This document shows, one piece after another, positions 1 through 8,759 of a DNA stretch of 64,000 nucleotides. A model generated the notes under the pieces. That model did not search any database. It saw only the letters and a list, made by a program, of their open reading frames with translations, and was not told the origin of the DNA. The translations under genes were made by a program, and so were the position numbers. The stretch spans positions 186,001-250,000 of the forward strand of contig SBLD01000003.1 in assembly GCA_004551485.1 (NCBI GenBank). Direction: 5' to 3'. Source of the stretch: Billgrantia azerbaijanica. Lineage in GTDB: Bacteria > Pseudomonadota > Gammaproteobacteria > Pseudomonadales > Halomonadaceae. The first letter of the stretch is position 1; the number at the start of each line of letters is the position of its first letter.

Positions 1-1
1 G

Positions 2-79
2 ATCGACGACCAGCGCGGCACCGACATCGCCGGGCTGCTGATGGACGCCATCGTTCGCCGCCTGGCGGCGTCGCGCTAA
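2..79 (+). CDS. gshB: Glutathione synthetase, C-terminal end only (partial)
   Basis: Only the last 25 codons and the TAA stop lie in the window; the start is upstream of base 1. The tail contains TDIAGLLMDAIVRRL, which matches the C-terminus of GshB (the E. coli protein ends with a similar ITGMLMDAIEARL stretch). GshB joins glycine to gamma-glutamylcysteine in the cytoplasm. The assignment is supported by order: gshB followed by tonB, yqgE/algH and yqgF/ruvX is a familiar gammaproteobacterial arrangement. With so little sequence the call leans on context. Confidence 0.72.
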   Translation: MDDQRGTDIAGLLMDAIVRRLAASR

Positions 80-98
80 CCCCGGGAGGCGGGACGGC

Positions 99-986
99 AT
101 GCCGGCGGTACTCAGCGATCCCATCCGCTACGCCCCGGTCACGCGCCCCTACCGGCGCTGGCTGGCGGCGTCGGCGGCGCTGCTGCTGCACCTGGTGCTG
201 TTCGCCGCCGCGGCGCGCCTGCCCTTCGCGCCGACGCCCGCCGAGTCGGTGAGCCTCGACGTGGTGCTGGTGACGCGGCCGAGCGAGGCGCCGGTGGACG
301 CCGAGGCGATCGCCGAGGCCGCCCAGCGCGCCGCGGGTACGCCGACCGAGGCGGCGCCGGCGGCGGCCCGGGCCGCCCCCTCGGCGCCGTCGCGGCGTGA
401 GGCGGCCGCGGCCGAGCCGGCGGCGGCCCGCAGCGAGACGGAGCCCGTGGCGGAGGCCAGCGAGCCCCCGCGCGAGGCCGATGCTGGCGTCGACTCTCCC
501 GCCAGCGCCCCGCCGGTGACCGGCCAGTCCGCCGCGTCGGTGCCCGACGCCCCCGCCACTTCTGGGCGCGACCTGCTCGCCCAGGCCACCGCGAGCATCC
601 GCGAGCAGGGTCTCGCGCCCGAGCGCGCCGGGCCCCGCGAGGAGGAGGCCCGCTCGGCGGCACGCCAGGCCGCCGAGGCGCGCTACATCGACGACTGGAC
701 GCGGCGCGTCGAGGACTACGGCAATCGCGTGCATCCGGCCCCGCGCCATCTGCACGGCCAGCTGCGCATCCGCGTGGTGATCGGCCGCGATGGCGAGCTT
801 CGCCGGGCAGAGGTGATACAATCTTCAGGACACCCCGAACTCGACCAGGCGGCACTGGACACCGTGCATGGCGCCGCCCCCTACCGCCCCTTCGACCGCG
901 GCATGGGGGACCGGGAAAGCCTCTCCATCACTCGCGTCTGGCGGTTCGGGCAAGGCAATCATTTCGGCGTGCGGCAGGGTTCCTGA
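99..986 (+). CDS. tonB: TonB-family energy transducer
   Basis: 295 aa protein coupling the inner-membrane proton motive force to outer-membrane TonB-dependent receptors. Residues 1-20 are a short basic cytoplasmic N-terminus, 21-43 one hydrophobic anchor carrying a histidine (H31), then about 150 residues of Ala/Pro/Glu-rich linker with unusual lack of Pro-Lys/Pro-Glu repeats, and a C-terminal TonB fold from about residue 195 (YIDDWTRRVEDYGN... through RVWRF). Start ATG lies 19 bases after the gshB stop. No exbB/exbD is adjacent. This position between gshB and yqgE corresponds to the tonB3-like gene of Pseudomonas. A copper receptor at 44.6 kb is one possible client (inference). Confidence 0.85.
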   Translation: MPAVLSDPIRYAPVTRPYRRWLAASAALLLHLVLFAAAARLPFAPTPAESVSLDVVLVTRPSEAPVDAEAIAEAAQRAAGTPTEAAPAAARAAPSAPSRREAAAAEPAAARSETEPVAEASEPPREADAGVDSPASAPPVTGQSAASVPDAPATSGRDLLAQATASIREQGLAPERAGPREEEARSAARQAAEARYIDDWTRRVEDYGNRVHPAPRHLHGQLRIRVVIGRDGELRRAEVIQSSGHPELDQAALDTVHGAAPYRPFDRGMGDRESLSITRVWRFGQGNHFGVRQGS

Positions 987-1009
987 CCCGCCTGCCGCCT
1001 GGGAGTCTC

Positions 1010-1567
1010 ATGCAAAGCTTGAAACATCACTTCCTGCTGGCGATGCCGCACCTGGAAGACCCCAACTTCGCCGGCACCTTGAGCTATCTGTGCGACCACG
1101 ACGAGAACGGCACCATGGGCGTGATCGTCAACCGGCCGCTGGACATCACCCTCGATGCCCTGTTCGAGCAGCTGGAGCTGGGTGGCGAGGAGAGCCCGCA
1201 CCGCAACGCGCCGGTCTACTACGGCGGGCCGACGCACAAGGATCGCGGCTTCATCCTGCACCGCGGTTCGAGCGAGCCCTGGGATTCCAGCATCCAGGTC
1301 GACGACGACGTGGCCCTGACCACCTCCATGGACATGCTCCAGGCCCTCGCCGCGGGGCAGGGGCCTGCGCAGTTCCTGGTGTGCCTGGGCTGCGCCGGTT
1401 GGGAAGCGGGCCAGCTCGAGCACGAGCTCAAGGAGAACGCCTGGCTCACCGTGGAGGGGCGCGCGGACATTCTCTTCGAGGTGCCTGCGGAGCAGCGCCT
1501 GAACGCCGCGGCCGGCATCCTCGGCGTGGACCTGAGCCTGATGACCCGCCAGGCCGGGCACTCCTGA
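1010..1567 (+). CDS. yqgE: YqgE/AlgH family protein (DUF179)
   Basis: 185 aa, the usual size for this family. The N-terminus (LKHHFLLAMPHLEDPNFAGT) and the central YYGGPTHKDRGFILH segment are family hallmarks. No signal peptide or membrane segment, so probably cytoplasmic. The molecular role is not established; in Pseudomonas the homologue AlgH affects alginate and virulence regulation. Followed 10 bases later by ruvX, its almost universal neighbour, so the two are probably co-transcribed. Confidence 0.9.
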   Translation: MQSLKHHFLLAMPHLEDPNFAGTLSYLCDHDENGTMGVIVNRPLDITLDALFEQLELGGEESPHRNAPVYYGGPTHKDRGFILHRGSSEPWDSSIQVDDDVALTTSMDMLQALAAGQGPAQFLVCLGCAGWEAGQLEHELKENAWLTVEGRADILFEVPAEQRLNAAAGILGVDLSLMTRQAGHS

Positions 1568-1577
1568 GGGGGTTGCG

Positions 1578-2021
1578 ATGACCGGCCAGCGGCTGATCCT
1601 GGCCTTCGATTTCGGCACGCGGCGCATCGGGGTGGCGGTGGGCAACGAGCTGCTTGGCCGCGGCCGCGAGCTCGACCCGCTGCCGGCGCGCGACGGCATT
1701 CCCGATTGGACGCAGGTCGCGCGCCTGGTCGAGGAGTGGCAGCCGGCGCTCTTCGTGGTGGGGCTGCCGCTGCACAGCGACGGCAGCGAATCGGAGATGA
1801 GCCGGCGCGCGCGCAAGTTCGGCAAGCGCCTGTTCGGCCGCTACGGCATCCCCTGCGAGCTGGTCGACGAGCACGGCTCGACCCGCGAGGCCAAGGCCAT
1901 CGCCCGCGAGGCGGGGCATCGCGGCAACTACCGCGACGAGGGTGTCGACGGCATCGCCGCGGTGCTGATCCTCGAGAGCTGGTTTGCCCGTCGCGAAGGG
2001 CTGCCCTCGCGCTCGAGGTAG
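1578..2021 (+). CDS. ruvX: Holliday junction resolvase-like YqgF/RuvX
   Basis: 147 aa RNase H-fold nuclease family protein. The N-terminal AFDFGTRRIGVAVGN (residues 9-23) holds the first catalytic aspartate. VDEHGSTREAK near residue 100 and the DEGVDGIAAVLILESW segment near 125-138 supply further acidic active-site residues. E. coli YqgF is essential and implicated in 16S pre-rRNA 5'-end processing; the resolvase role was inferred from fold. It sits directly after yqgE, and its stop is 5 bases from the stop of the convergent gene on the other strand. Confidence 0.9.
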   Translation: MTGQRLILAFDFGTRRIGVAVGNELLGRGRELDPLPARDGIPDWTQVARLVEEWQPALFVVGLPLHSDGSESEMSRRARKFGKRLFGRYGIPCELVDEHGSTREAKAIAREAGHRGNYRDEGVDGIAAVLILESWFARREGLPSRSR

Positions 2022-2025
2022 GCCC

Positions 2026-2676
2026 TCACGCCGGGTTGGCGCCATCGCCGGACGGCGTCTCGTCGAGGTGCTCGTGCACCGAGAGGTCGGCGAACTTCTC
2101 CAGGAAGTAGACCAGGGTGGCGGGGCGGTGGAAGCGCTCTTCGAACGCCTCCTGATCCGCCGCCCGGCGGCGGGTGACGTGGGCGCGGTACTCGTTGCCG
2201 GCCTTCACCACGCGGACCTGGGCGTGCCGGTCGGCGTCGCGTCGCTCCATCACCACTTCGCGCTGCGCCTCGAGCAGCGCCTCGAGGCGCTCCCCTTGCT
2301 CGCGCTCGGCGGGCGAGGCCCACAGCTCCTGATCGCGGTTGCCGTAGCGGTAGAGCACCCCCACCGGCAGCACCGAAAAGATCGCCCCTGCCAGGCACCA
2401 GGTCAGCGCCGTGGCGGAGAGCGGCAGCGCCAGCGCCGCGCCGAGCTGGAGCAGGATGCCGGCGGCGAGCAGGCCGGCAAGCGGCCGCCACAGGCGCGGA
2501 TTGAGGTAGCCACGGCCGAGGGTGTGGCCCCACAGCCCGAGCACCGCCACCGCCCCCACGGCCACCTGGACGAGGTTCGGCAGGCCGCCGGCGCCCAGCA
2601 GCAGGGCGAGGATGCCGATTCCGATCAGCAGCGTATAGAAGCCGCACAGCAGCAGGTAGGCGCGTTGCAGGGTCAT
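2026..2676 (-). CDS. Predicted inner-membrane protein of unknown function
   Basis: 216 aa; I do not recognise the family. Residues 1-110 contain about four hydrophobic segments (roughly 5-28, 34-52, 64-84 and 88-107). The remainder is a soluble, charged tail (ERLEALLEAQREVVMERR, helix-prone) ending with a short alpha/beta-looking region around VVKAGNEYRAHVTRRR. The start is supported by GGAGG nine bases upstream. It lies downstream of pyrB on the same strand (about 82 bases) and may be read from the pyrB promoter. Nothing in the sequence gives a function. Confidence 0.55.
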   Translation of the reverse strand: MTLQRAYLLLCGFYTLLIGIGILALLLGAGGLPNLVQVAVGAVAVLGLWGHTLGRGYLNPRLWRPLAGLLAAGILLQLGAALALPLSATALTWCLAGAIFSVLPVGVLYRYGNRDQELWASPAEREQGERLEALLEAQREVVMERRDADRHAQVRVVKAGNEYRAHVTRRRAADQEAFEERFHRPATLVYFLEKFADLSVHEHLDETPSGDGANPA

Positions 2677-2758
2677 GGGTGGTGGCCTCCATCAGCGTCA
2701 GGTTGCCTTGTCGTTATTCTCCTCCAGCATAGGCGATGGTCGGCCGGCTGCCCGCTTT

Positions 2759-3787
2759 TCAGAACGCGGCGTCGTCAACGCCGAACTTGGCGGGCACGAA
2801 CCAGCGTACGTCGCGCAGGTCGCGCTCGATCAACGACTCCACCTCGAGCAGGGTGGCGAAGATCGCCATGCGCACCGGGATGCCGTTGTCGGTCTGGCGG
2901 AAGATCGCCAGGCGCGGGTCGCCATTGAGGTCGACGTCGAGGTCGTTGGCGTCCGGTCGGCTGTCGCGGGGCAGCGGGTGCATGACGATGGTGTCGCGCC
3001 CGCAGCGCTGATCCAGGAAGACGCGGTCGACGGTAAAGTCGCGCGACAGGCTGAAGCCCTCGCTCATCTCCGCGGTGAAGCGCTCCTTCTGGATACGCGT
3101 GGTGTAGACCACGTCCAGGTCGCGGAAGTCGCTCGCCAGGGTGTCGCGCTGCTCCACGCGGTGGCCGCGGTCGCTGACCAGGTCGACCAGGTGGCTCGGC
3201 ATCTCCAGCCCCGGCGGGGCGACCAGGGTGAGGCGCATGGGCGCGTAGAGCGACAGCAGCTTGATCAGCGAGTGCACGGTGCGCCCGTACTTGAGGTCGC
3301 CGGTGAGCAGGATGTGGGCGTCGGCCAGCGACTTGCCGAGCCGGGTGAACTCCTTGTCGATGGTGTAGAGGTCGAGCAGCGCCTGGCTGGGGTGCTCGCC
3401 GGGGCCGTCGCCGCCGTTGATCACCGGCACGTGGGTGGCCGCGGCGAATTCCGCCACCGAGCCCTGCTCGGGGTGGCGCATCACGATGGCGTCGCAGTAG
3501 CCGCTCATCACCCGGCTGGTGTCGTAGAGTGACTCGCCCTTGGCCATCGACGAGAAGGTGAAGCCGGTGGTGTCGCACACGCTGCCGCCCAGGCGGCAGA
3601 AGGCGGCGTTGAAGCTCACCCGGGTACGGGTACTGGCCTCGAAGAAGAGGTTGCCGAGCACGGCGCCCTCCAGCACCCGCGTCACCTTGCGGCGCTGGGC
3701 GATTGGCTCCATGCGTGCGGCGACGCGCAGCAGGTGATCGACGTGGTCACGGGAGAGGGAGTCGACGGAAAGCAGATGGGGATGCAT
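2759..3787 (-). CDS. pyrB: Aspartate carbamoyltransferase catalytic subunit
   Basis: 342 aa enzyme of pyrimidine synthesis joining carbamoyl phosphate and L-aspartate. I chose the ATG at 3787 (MHPHLLSVDSLS); an in-frame extension to 3985 is rejected because it reads through low-complexity basic sequence. Visible motifs are FFEASTRTR (carbamoyl phosphate), VMRHPEQGS, NGGDGPGEHPSQALLDLYT and MHPLPRDSRPD. It is longer than the 311-residue E. coli enzyme and close to the Pseudomonas type. No pyrI regulatory subunit and no pyrC-like partner are adjacent, unlike the Pseudomonas pyrRBC cluster. Confidence 0.92.
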   Translation of the reverse strand: MHPHLLSVDSLSRDHVDHLLRVAARMEPIAQRRKVTRVLEGAVLGNLFFEASTRTRVSFNAAFCRLGGSVCDTTGFTFSSMAKGESLYDTSRVMSGYCDAIVMRHPEQGSVAEFAAATHVPVINGGDGPGEHPSQALLDLYTIDKEFTRLGKSLADAHILLTGDLKYGRTVHSLIKLLSLYAPMRLTLVAPPGLEMPSHLVDLVSDRGHRVEQRDTLASDFRDLDVVYTTRIQKERFTAEMSEGFSLSRDFTVDRVFLDQRCGRDTIVMHPLPRDSRPDANDLDVDLNGDPRLAIFRQTDNGIPVRMAIFATLLEVESLIERDLRDVRWFVPAKFGVDDAAF

Positions 3788-3914
3788 GGCGGCCTCGGCT
3801 GGCAACGGGGGATTGCCGCTAGTGTAACCGGCCTCGCGGTTCCACTTCAGCCTGGCGTCGCCCGGAGCAGCCTCCCGTCCCCGCCATGCCCCGGCCCGCC
3901 GGGGCGCACGGCGG

Positions 3915-4868
3915 TCAGTCCTCGCGGTGATCCGGTGCCACCCGCTGCGCCGTGGCGGGCGTCCCGCCTGCCTGGGCCGGCGCATCGCGGTGCTCGAGGA
4001 TCCACTCGATGAAGCCCTTGACCTTGCCGACCTCGCCCTTGTGCTCGGGGTAGGCGAGGTAATAGGCGTCGCGGCTGGTCAGCGAGAACGCCCAGGGGAT
4101 GACCAGTTGCCCCGCCTCCAGCTCCTCCTCGGCCAGAAAGCGTGGCACCAGCGCCACCCCGCAGCCGGCCCGGGCCGCCCGCAGCGCCATGGAGAAGGTG
4201 TCGAAGCGCGGCCCGTGATAGCTGTGCGCGGTGTAGGCGCCCTGCGCCTCGAACCAGTCGTGCCAGGCTTCCGGCCGGGTCGCGCTCTGCAGGAGCACGA
4301 GGCGGGTCAGTGCCAGCGGGTCGGTGATGCCTCCCGGCGGCACCACGCTGGGGGCACAGACCGGGACCACCTCCTCGCCGAGCAACGGGATGCACTCGGC
4401 CTTGGGCCAGGCCCCGTGACCGAAGAAGAAGGCGACATCGACGCGCGCCTCCTCGAGGTCGAAGGGTTCGACGCGGTTGCTGATGTTCAGGTACACGTCG
4501 GGATGGCGGAAACGAAAGCCGTTGAGGCGGGGAATCAGCCAGCGGGCGCCGAAGGTCGGCAGGGTGGTGACGTTGAGCACCTCGCTCCGTCCGCCATAGG
4601 AGCGCAGGTAGCGTGTGGACATCTCGACCTGGGCGAGGGTCTTGCGGACCTCGGTCAAGTAAAGGGAGCCCTCCGGCGTGAGCTGGAGACGCTGGCGCAC
4701 ACGGCGAAACAGCGGCTGCTCGAGCAGCGCCTCGAGCTGGGCGACCTGCTTGCTCACGGCGCTCTGCGTCAGGCTCAACTCATCCGCGGCGCGGGTGAAG
4801 CTGAGATGGCGGGCCGCGGCTTCGAAGCACTGCATCGCCGCCAGGGTCGGCAGGTGGCGGTGGCCCAC
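3915..4868 (-). CDS. LysR-family regulator, GcvA-like
   Basis: 317 aa with an N-terminal winged helix-turn-helix (residues 5-65; FTRAADELSLTQSAVSKQVAQLE) and a LysR substrate-binding domain. The start is GTG with GAGG six bases upstream. It is transcribed divergently from the aldehyde dehydrogenase at 4991, with 122 bases between, so the usual LysR logic would make it the regulator of the amaB-amaA pair. A GcvA-like regulator (GcsR/GcvA/AmpR branch) often responds to amino acids. The inducer is unknown; a lysine-pathway intermediate is a guess from context. Confidence 0.85.
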   Translation of the reverse strand: MGHRHLPTLAAMQCFEAAARHLSFTRAADELSLTQSAVSKQVAQLEALLEQPLFRRVRQRLQLTPEGSLYLTEVRKTLAQVEMSTRYLRSYGGRSEVLNVTTLPTFGARWLIPRLNGFRFRHPDVYLNISNRVEPFDLEEARVDVAFFFGHGAWPKAECIPLLGEEVVPVCAPSVVPPGGITDPLALTRLVLLQSATRPEAWHDWFEAQGAYTAHSYHGPRFDTFSMALRAARAGCGVALVPRFLAEEELEAGQLVIPWAFSLTSRDAYYLAYPEHKGEVGKVKGFIEWILEHRDAPAQAGGTPATAQRVAPDHRED

Positions 4869-4990
4869 GTCAGACCTCTATTCAAGAAAAAAAGGAATGA
4901 ACTTCGTATAAAACATCGCTTGAGCCGCGTCAAACGCGACGCCGATACTCTTTCCCTAGTCGATTCCGGTACCCGTCAGTAGGAGGAAGA
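4869..4990. promoter_or_regulatory. Divergent LysR / amaB promoter region
   Basis: 122 bases separate the two divergent starts. The stretch next to the LysR gene is A/T-rich (4882-4913), unlike the surrounding high-GC sequence, as expected for a promoter. A strong Shine-Dalgarno sequence AGGAGGAAG (about 4980-4988) precedes the amaB ATG. I cannot single out one convincing T-N11-A LysR box. Confidence 0.45.
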
Positions 4991-6484
4991 ATGATCGATA
5001 CCGTCATGCAGCGCCTCGGCGTCAGCGAGGCCCAGTACCGCCAGGGCGACTTCGTCGTCACCTCGCCCACCGACGGCGCCGAGATCGGTCGCGTCTTCCT
5101 CGAGGGGGGCGAGGCGGTGGAAGCGCGCGTCGCGCGCGCCCGGCAGGCCTTCGCGCAGTGGCGCCAGGTGCCCGCGCCGCGTCGCGGCGAGCTGGTCCGC
5201 CTGTTCGGCGAGCAGCTGCGCCGCCACAAGCAGGACCTGGGCACCCTGGTCACCCTGGAGTGCGGCAAGATCCTCCAGGAGGGCCTGGGGGAGGTCCAGG
5301 AGATGATCGACATCTGCGACCTCGCCGTGGGGCAGTCCCGCCAGCTCTACGGCCTGACCATCGCCTCCGAGCGCCCCGGCCACCACATGCGCGAGAGCTG
5401 GCATCCGCTCGGTCCGATCGGCCTGATCACCGCCTTCAACTTCCCGGTGGCGCCCTGGGCCTGGAACGCCGCCCTCGCCCTGGTGTGCGGCAACAGCCTG
5501 CTGTGGAAACCCTCGGAGAAGACCCCGCTCAGCGCGCTGGCCTGCCAGGCGCTGCTGGAGCGCGCCATGGCCGAATTCGGCGACGAGGCGCCGAAGGATC
5601 TCAGCCAGGTGATCCTGGGCGATGGGAGCGCGGGGGAGCGCCTCGTGGACGATCCCCGCGTGCCGCTGATCAGCGCCACCGGCAGCACCCGCATGGGCCG
5701 CGAGGTCGCACCCCGCGTCGCCGCCCGCTTCGGGCGCAGCATCCTCGAGCTCGGCGGCAACAACGCCATGATCCTCGCCCCCAGCGCCGACCTGGACATG
5801 GCCGTGCGCGCCATCCTGTTCTCCGCGGTGGGGACCGCCGGCCAGCGCTGCACCACCCTGCGTCGCCTGATCGTCCACGAAGCCGTGCGTGACGAGGTCC
5901 TCGAAAGGCTCAAGAAGGCCTATGCCGGGATCCGCATCGGCGATCCCCTGGAAGGCCACCTGGTCGGCCCGCTGATCGATGGCGAGGCCTTCGAGCGGAT
6001 GCAGTCCGTGCTCGGCCAGGCCCGCGAGCGGGGGGCCAGGATCTTTGGCGGCGAGCGTCAACTGGCCGAGGAGTACCCCGACGGCTATTACGTCTCTCCC
6101 GCCATCGTCGAGGTCGAGCGCCAGGATGACCTGGTCAGGCAGGAGACGTTCGCGCCGATCCTCTACGTGATGAGCTACCGCGACTTCGACGAGGCGCTGG
6201 CGATGAACAACGACGTGCCCCAGGGACTCTCCTCCTGCGTGTTCACCACCGACGTGCGCGAGGCCGAGGCTTTCGTCTCGGACCGCGGCAGCGACTGCGG
6301 CATCGCCAACGTCAACATCGGGCCGAGCGGTGCCGAGATCGGCGGCGCCTTCGGCGGCGAGAAGGAGACCGGCGGCGGCCGCGAATCGGGCTCCGACGTG
6401 TGGAAGAGCTACATGCGCCGACAGACCAACACCGTCAACTACTCCCGTGAGCTGCCCCTGGCGCAGGGTATCCAATTCGATTGA
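4991..6484 (+). CDS. amaB: Aldehyde dehydrogenase, ALDH7 / piperideine-6-carboxylate dehydrogenase type
   Basis: 497 aa NAD-dependent aldehyde dehydrogenase. The segment ERPGHHMRESWHPLGPIG (about residues 129-146) and FNFPVAPWAWNAALALVCGN are characteristic of the ALDH7A1/antiquitin and AmaB branch, which oxidises aminoadipate semialdehyde (piperideine-6-carboxylate) to 2-aminoadipate. ELGGNNA carries the catalytic glutamate, and GQRCTTLRRL the catalytic cysteine. Downstream, after about 87 bases, is a pipecolate-oxidase-like flavoprotein. The two together match the amaA/amaB pair of pseudomonad lysine catabolism. Substrate is inferred from family and neighbour. Confidence 0.85.
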   Translation: MIDTVMQRLGVSEAQYRQGDFVVTSPTDGAEIGRVFLEGGEAVEARVARARQAFAQWRQVPAPRRGELVRLFGEQLRRHKQDLGTLVTLECGKILQEGLGEVQEMIDICDLAVGQSRQLYGLTIASERPGHHMRESWHPLGPIGLITAFNFPVAPWAWNAALALVCGNSLLWKPSEKTPLSALACQALLERAMAEFGDEAPKDLSQVILGDGSAGERLVDDPRVPLISATGSTRMGREVAPRVAARFGRSILELGGNNAMILAPSADLDMAVRAILFSAVGTAGQRCTTLRRLIVHEAVRDEVLERLKKAYAGIRIGDPLEGHLVGPLIDGEAFERMQSVLGQARERGARIFGGERQLAEEYPDGYYVSPAIVEVERQDDLVRQETFAPILYVMSYRDFDEALAMNNDVPQGLSSCVFTTDVREAEAFVSDRGSDCGIANVNIGPSGAEIGGAFGGEKETGGGRESGSDVWKSYMRRQTNTVNYSRELPLAQGIQFD

Positions 6485-6571
6485 GCCGATCGAGCGCCGC
6501 GGCCGCCGCCTGATCGCTTCGGACGATGGCCGCGCGTGTGTGCATCCCGCCGACGTTCATGGAGCCCCGAG

Positions 6572-7897
6572 ATGACCACGACGACGTCTCGCGCGCAGCG
6601 GGGGTGGGGGCAACGCCCGGAAGGTGCCCTGCCGGAGCGCTGCCTCTGGTATGCCACCTCGCCGGAACCGTCATTGACCCTGCATCCGCTGCAGGACAAT
6701 CACGCCACCGATGTCATCGTCATCGGTGGCGGTATCACCGGACTGAGCACCGCGCTGCACCTCGCCGAGGCGGGCATCGGCGAGGCCGGCGGCATCCCCA
6801 GCGGCGCCTCGGGACGCAATGTCGGCCTGGTCAACGCAGGGCTGTGGCTCCCGCCGGATGACCTGTGCGAGGCCCTGGGGGAGGCGGTCGGCGAGCGGGC
6901 CAACGCCGTGCTCGGCGACGCGCCCGCGGCCGTCTTTGCGCTGATCGAGCGCCACGGCATCGACTGCCAGGCGACCCGCACCGGCACCCTGCACCTGGCC
7001 CACAATGCCCGGGGCGAGCGGGAACTGGCGCGCCGCGCCGAGCAGTTCCGGCGTCGCGACGCCCCGGTGGAACTCCTCGAGGCCGAGGCGTGCCGGCAGC
7101 GCGTGGGCACCCGACGCATCCGCCGTGCGCTGCTCGACCGCCGCGCCGGTACCCTGAATCCCACCGCCTACACGCGGGGGCTGGCGCGCGCCGCCAGGGC
7201 GGCCGGCGCGCGCCTGTACACGCAGAGCCCCGCCAAGGCCGTGACACCGGTGGGCGACGACTGGCGGGTCACCACGCCTCGGGGCAGTATCCGGGCGCCG
7301 CGTCTGGTGATCGCCACCAATGCGTATACCGAGGAGCGCTGGAACGCCGTTCGCCATCACTTCTTTCCTGGCTACCTGTTCCAGGTCGCCTCCCGGCCGC
7401 TGCCCGAGGCACGCGCCGGCGACATCCTCCCCGAGCGCCAGGGGGCCTGGGATACCCGAACGGTGCTCAGCAGCCTGCGCCGCGACCCCGAGGGCCGGCT
7501 GATACTCGGCAGCCTGGGCAAGGGCGAGGGGAAGCCCGCGACGTACCTGCGCTGCTGGGCCAACCGCATTCAGCGGCATTACTTTCCCCAGCTGGGGCAG
7601 GTCGAGTGGGAGTGCACCTGGACGGGACGCATCGCCTTCACGCCCGATCACACGCCGCGGCTTCTGGCGCTCGCCCCCGGCATATGGGGGGTGACCGGCT
7701 ACAACGGACGCGGCGTCACCACCGGCACCGTGGTGGGCAAAGGCTTCGCCCGCTACCTGATCAGCGGCGATGACGCCGCCTTGCCCGTGCCGGTCCGCTG
7801 CCCCCCGCCGATACGGGCCCGCGCCCTGCGCAGCACCGGCTACGAGGGGGGCTTCACGCTCTACCACACGGGGCAGTGCCTTCGGCTACTGATCTGA
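6572..7897 (+). CDS. amaA: FAD-dependent amine oxidase, L-pipecolate oxidase-like; apparent loss of residues in the FAD fold
   Basis: 441 aa DAO-family flavoenzyme predicted to oxidise L-pipecolate to piperideine-6-carboxylate for AmaB. I chose ATG 6572 (MTTTTSRAQRG) because GGAG lies seven bases upstream. The WYATSPEP-type N-terminus, VIVIGGGITGLSTALHLAEAG (dinucleotide fold), GASGRNVGLVNAGLWLPP and the late TGYNGRGVTTGTVVGK all fit the family. Oddity: after AEAG the sequence runs IGEAGGIPSGASGRN, about four residues shorter than the usual AEAG-xxVxxLEA spacing. The second beta strand that positions the FAD-ribose-binding glutamate is therefore shortened. The frame remains open, so the gene is annotated intact, but activity is uncertain. 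Confidence 0.78.
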   Translation: MTTTTSRAQRGWGQRPEGALPERCLWYATSPEPSLTLHPLQDNHATDVIVIGGGITGLSTALHLAEAGIGEAGGIPSGASGRNVGLVNAGLWLPPDDLCEALGEAVGERANAVLGDAPAAVFALIERHGIDCQATRTGTLHLAHNARGERELARRAEQFRRRDAPVELLEAEACRQRVGTRRIRRALLDRRAGTLNPTAYTRGLARAARAAGARLYTQSPAKAVTPVGDDWRVTTPRGSIRAPRLVIATNAYTEERWNAVRHHFFPGYLFQVASRPLPEARAGDILPERQGAWDTRTVLSSLRRDPEGRLILGSLGKGEGKPATYLRCWANRIQRHYFPQLGQVEWECTWTGRIAFTPDHTPRLLALAPGIWGVTGYNGRGVTTGTVVGKGFARYLISGDDAALPVPVRCPPPIRARALRSTGYEGGFTLYHTGQCLRLLI

Positions 7898-7921
7898 GCC
7901 TGTCGTGCCCGGCCCGGCCGT

Positions 7922-8404
7922 TCAGGCGAGGGGAATCGGTACCGTCACCTCGTCTTTCACGAGCTCCATCACGACGAAGGAGTGAGTCTGGTGCACGTTC
8001 GGCAGCCGGCCGATCTGCTGACCGAGCACGGCACGATAGTGCTCGATGTCGTGGGTTCTCACCTTGAGCAGGTAATCGAAATTGCCCGCCACCATGTAGC
8101 AGCCCTGCACTTCCGGAATGAGACGCACCGCCGCATTGAAGCGATCCAGGGCGTCCTCGCTCGTCTTGTCCATCGTCACCAGCACCACCAGAACATGGCC
8201 CGCGCCGAGCTGCTGCGGGTCCAGGTCGGCACGGTAGCCGCGGATGATGCCGGCCTGCTCGAGCCGTCGGACGCGCTGGGCACAGGGCGTCTTGGTGAGG
8301 TTCACCCGGTTGGCCAACTCCACGATGGGAAGCCGCCCATGCTCCTGCAGTTGGTGCAGGATGCGGCGATCGATGCGATCCAAGCGCTCTAATTTACTAG
8401 CCAT
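7922..8404 (-). CDS. Lrp/AsnC-family transcriptional regulator
   Basis: 160 aa from the ATG at 8404 (MASKLERLDRID). Residues 5-65 form the Lrp helix-turn-helix (LDRIDRRILHQLQEHGRLP...TPCAQRVRRLEQAGIIRGY). Residues 70-155 form the ligand-binding RAM domain (VLVVLVTMDK..., EVQGCYMVAGNFDYLLKV). Members of this branch (BkdR, PutR, DecR-like) usually activate an adjacent amino-acid catabolism gene. It converges on the amaA-like gene and diverges from the NhaC gene, so either the pipecolate genes or the antiporter could be its target. An upstream in-frame extension to 8467 is less likely. Confidence 0.88.
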   Translation of the reverse strand: MASKLERLDRIDRRILHQLQEHGRLPIVELANRVNLTKTPCAQRVRRLEQAGIIRGYRADLDPQQLGAGHVLVVLVTMDKTSEDALDRFNAAVRLIPEVQGCYMVAGNFDYLLKVRTHDIEHYRAVLGQQIGRLPNVHQTHSFVVMELVKDEVTVPIPLA

Positions 8405-8759
8405 ATTGCCTACTATTATCTTTTTTAAAGGACAAAGGTAAATCAATGTCGTGTTATTTGGAGCCAATTCCTAGCCTTTATGGCCAAGAATGAGTCCAGA
8501 GGGCTAAAAGAATAGACCGCAATGGTCGCAGGGGCCACCGCGCCCGCCCTCGCGACGTCGGTCACGGTGACAGTGCCGCCCACGGGAAGGGGCGCAACAC
8601 CGGGCGGCGAAGGATGGATACGACTGGCCGGCAACGGCCTGCCGAGCGATTCGTATCGACGACCCCTATCGCTCGAGAGCCGAGCGATGCACATGGGAAG
8701 TTGCGACATGCCTGATAAAGCGAAGTAAGAACAATGCCTATCAACCCAAGGTGATAGAT
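8405..8759. promoter_or_regulatory. Intergenic region between Lrp regulator and nhaC
   Basis: 355 bases with no convincing gene. The first 60 bases beside the regulator are A/T-rich (ATCTTTTTTAAAGGACAAAG around 8418-8437) and probably contain its promoter and operator. The rest drops back to ordinary composition. An AAGGTGA Shine-Dalgarno sequence (8748-8754) sits five bases before the nhaC ATG. No terminator or strong inverted repeat was noticed. Confidence 0.4.

Noticed and set aside
3785-3985. N-terminal extension of pyrB
   Set aside because: The extra 66 codons are Arg/Pro-rich antisense-like sequence with no homology to PyrB; ATG 3787 gives the normal N-terminus.
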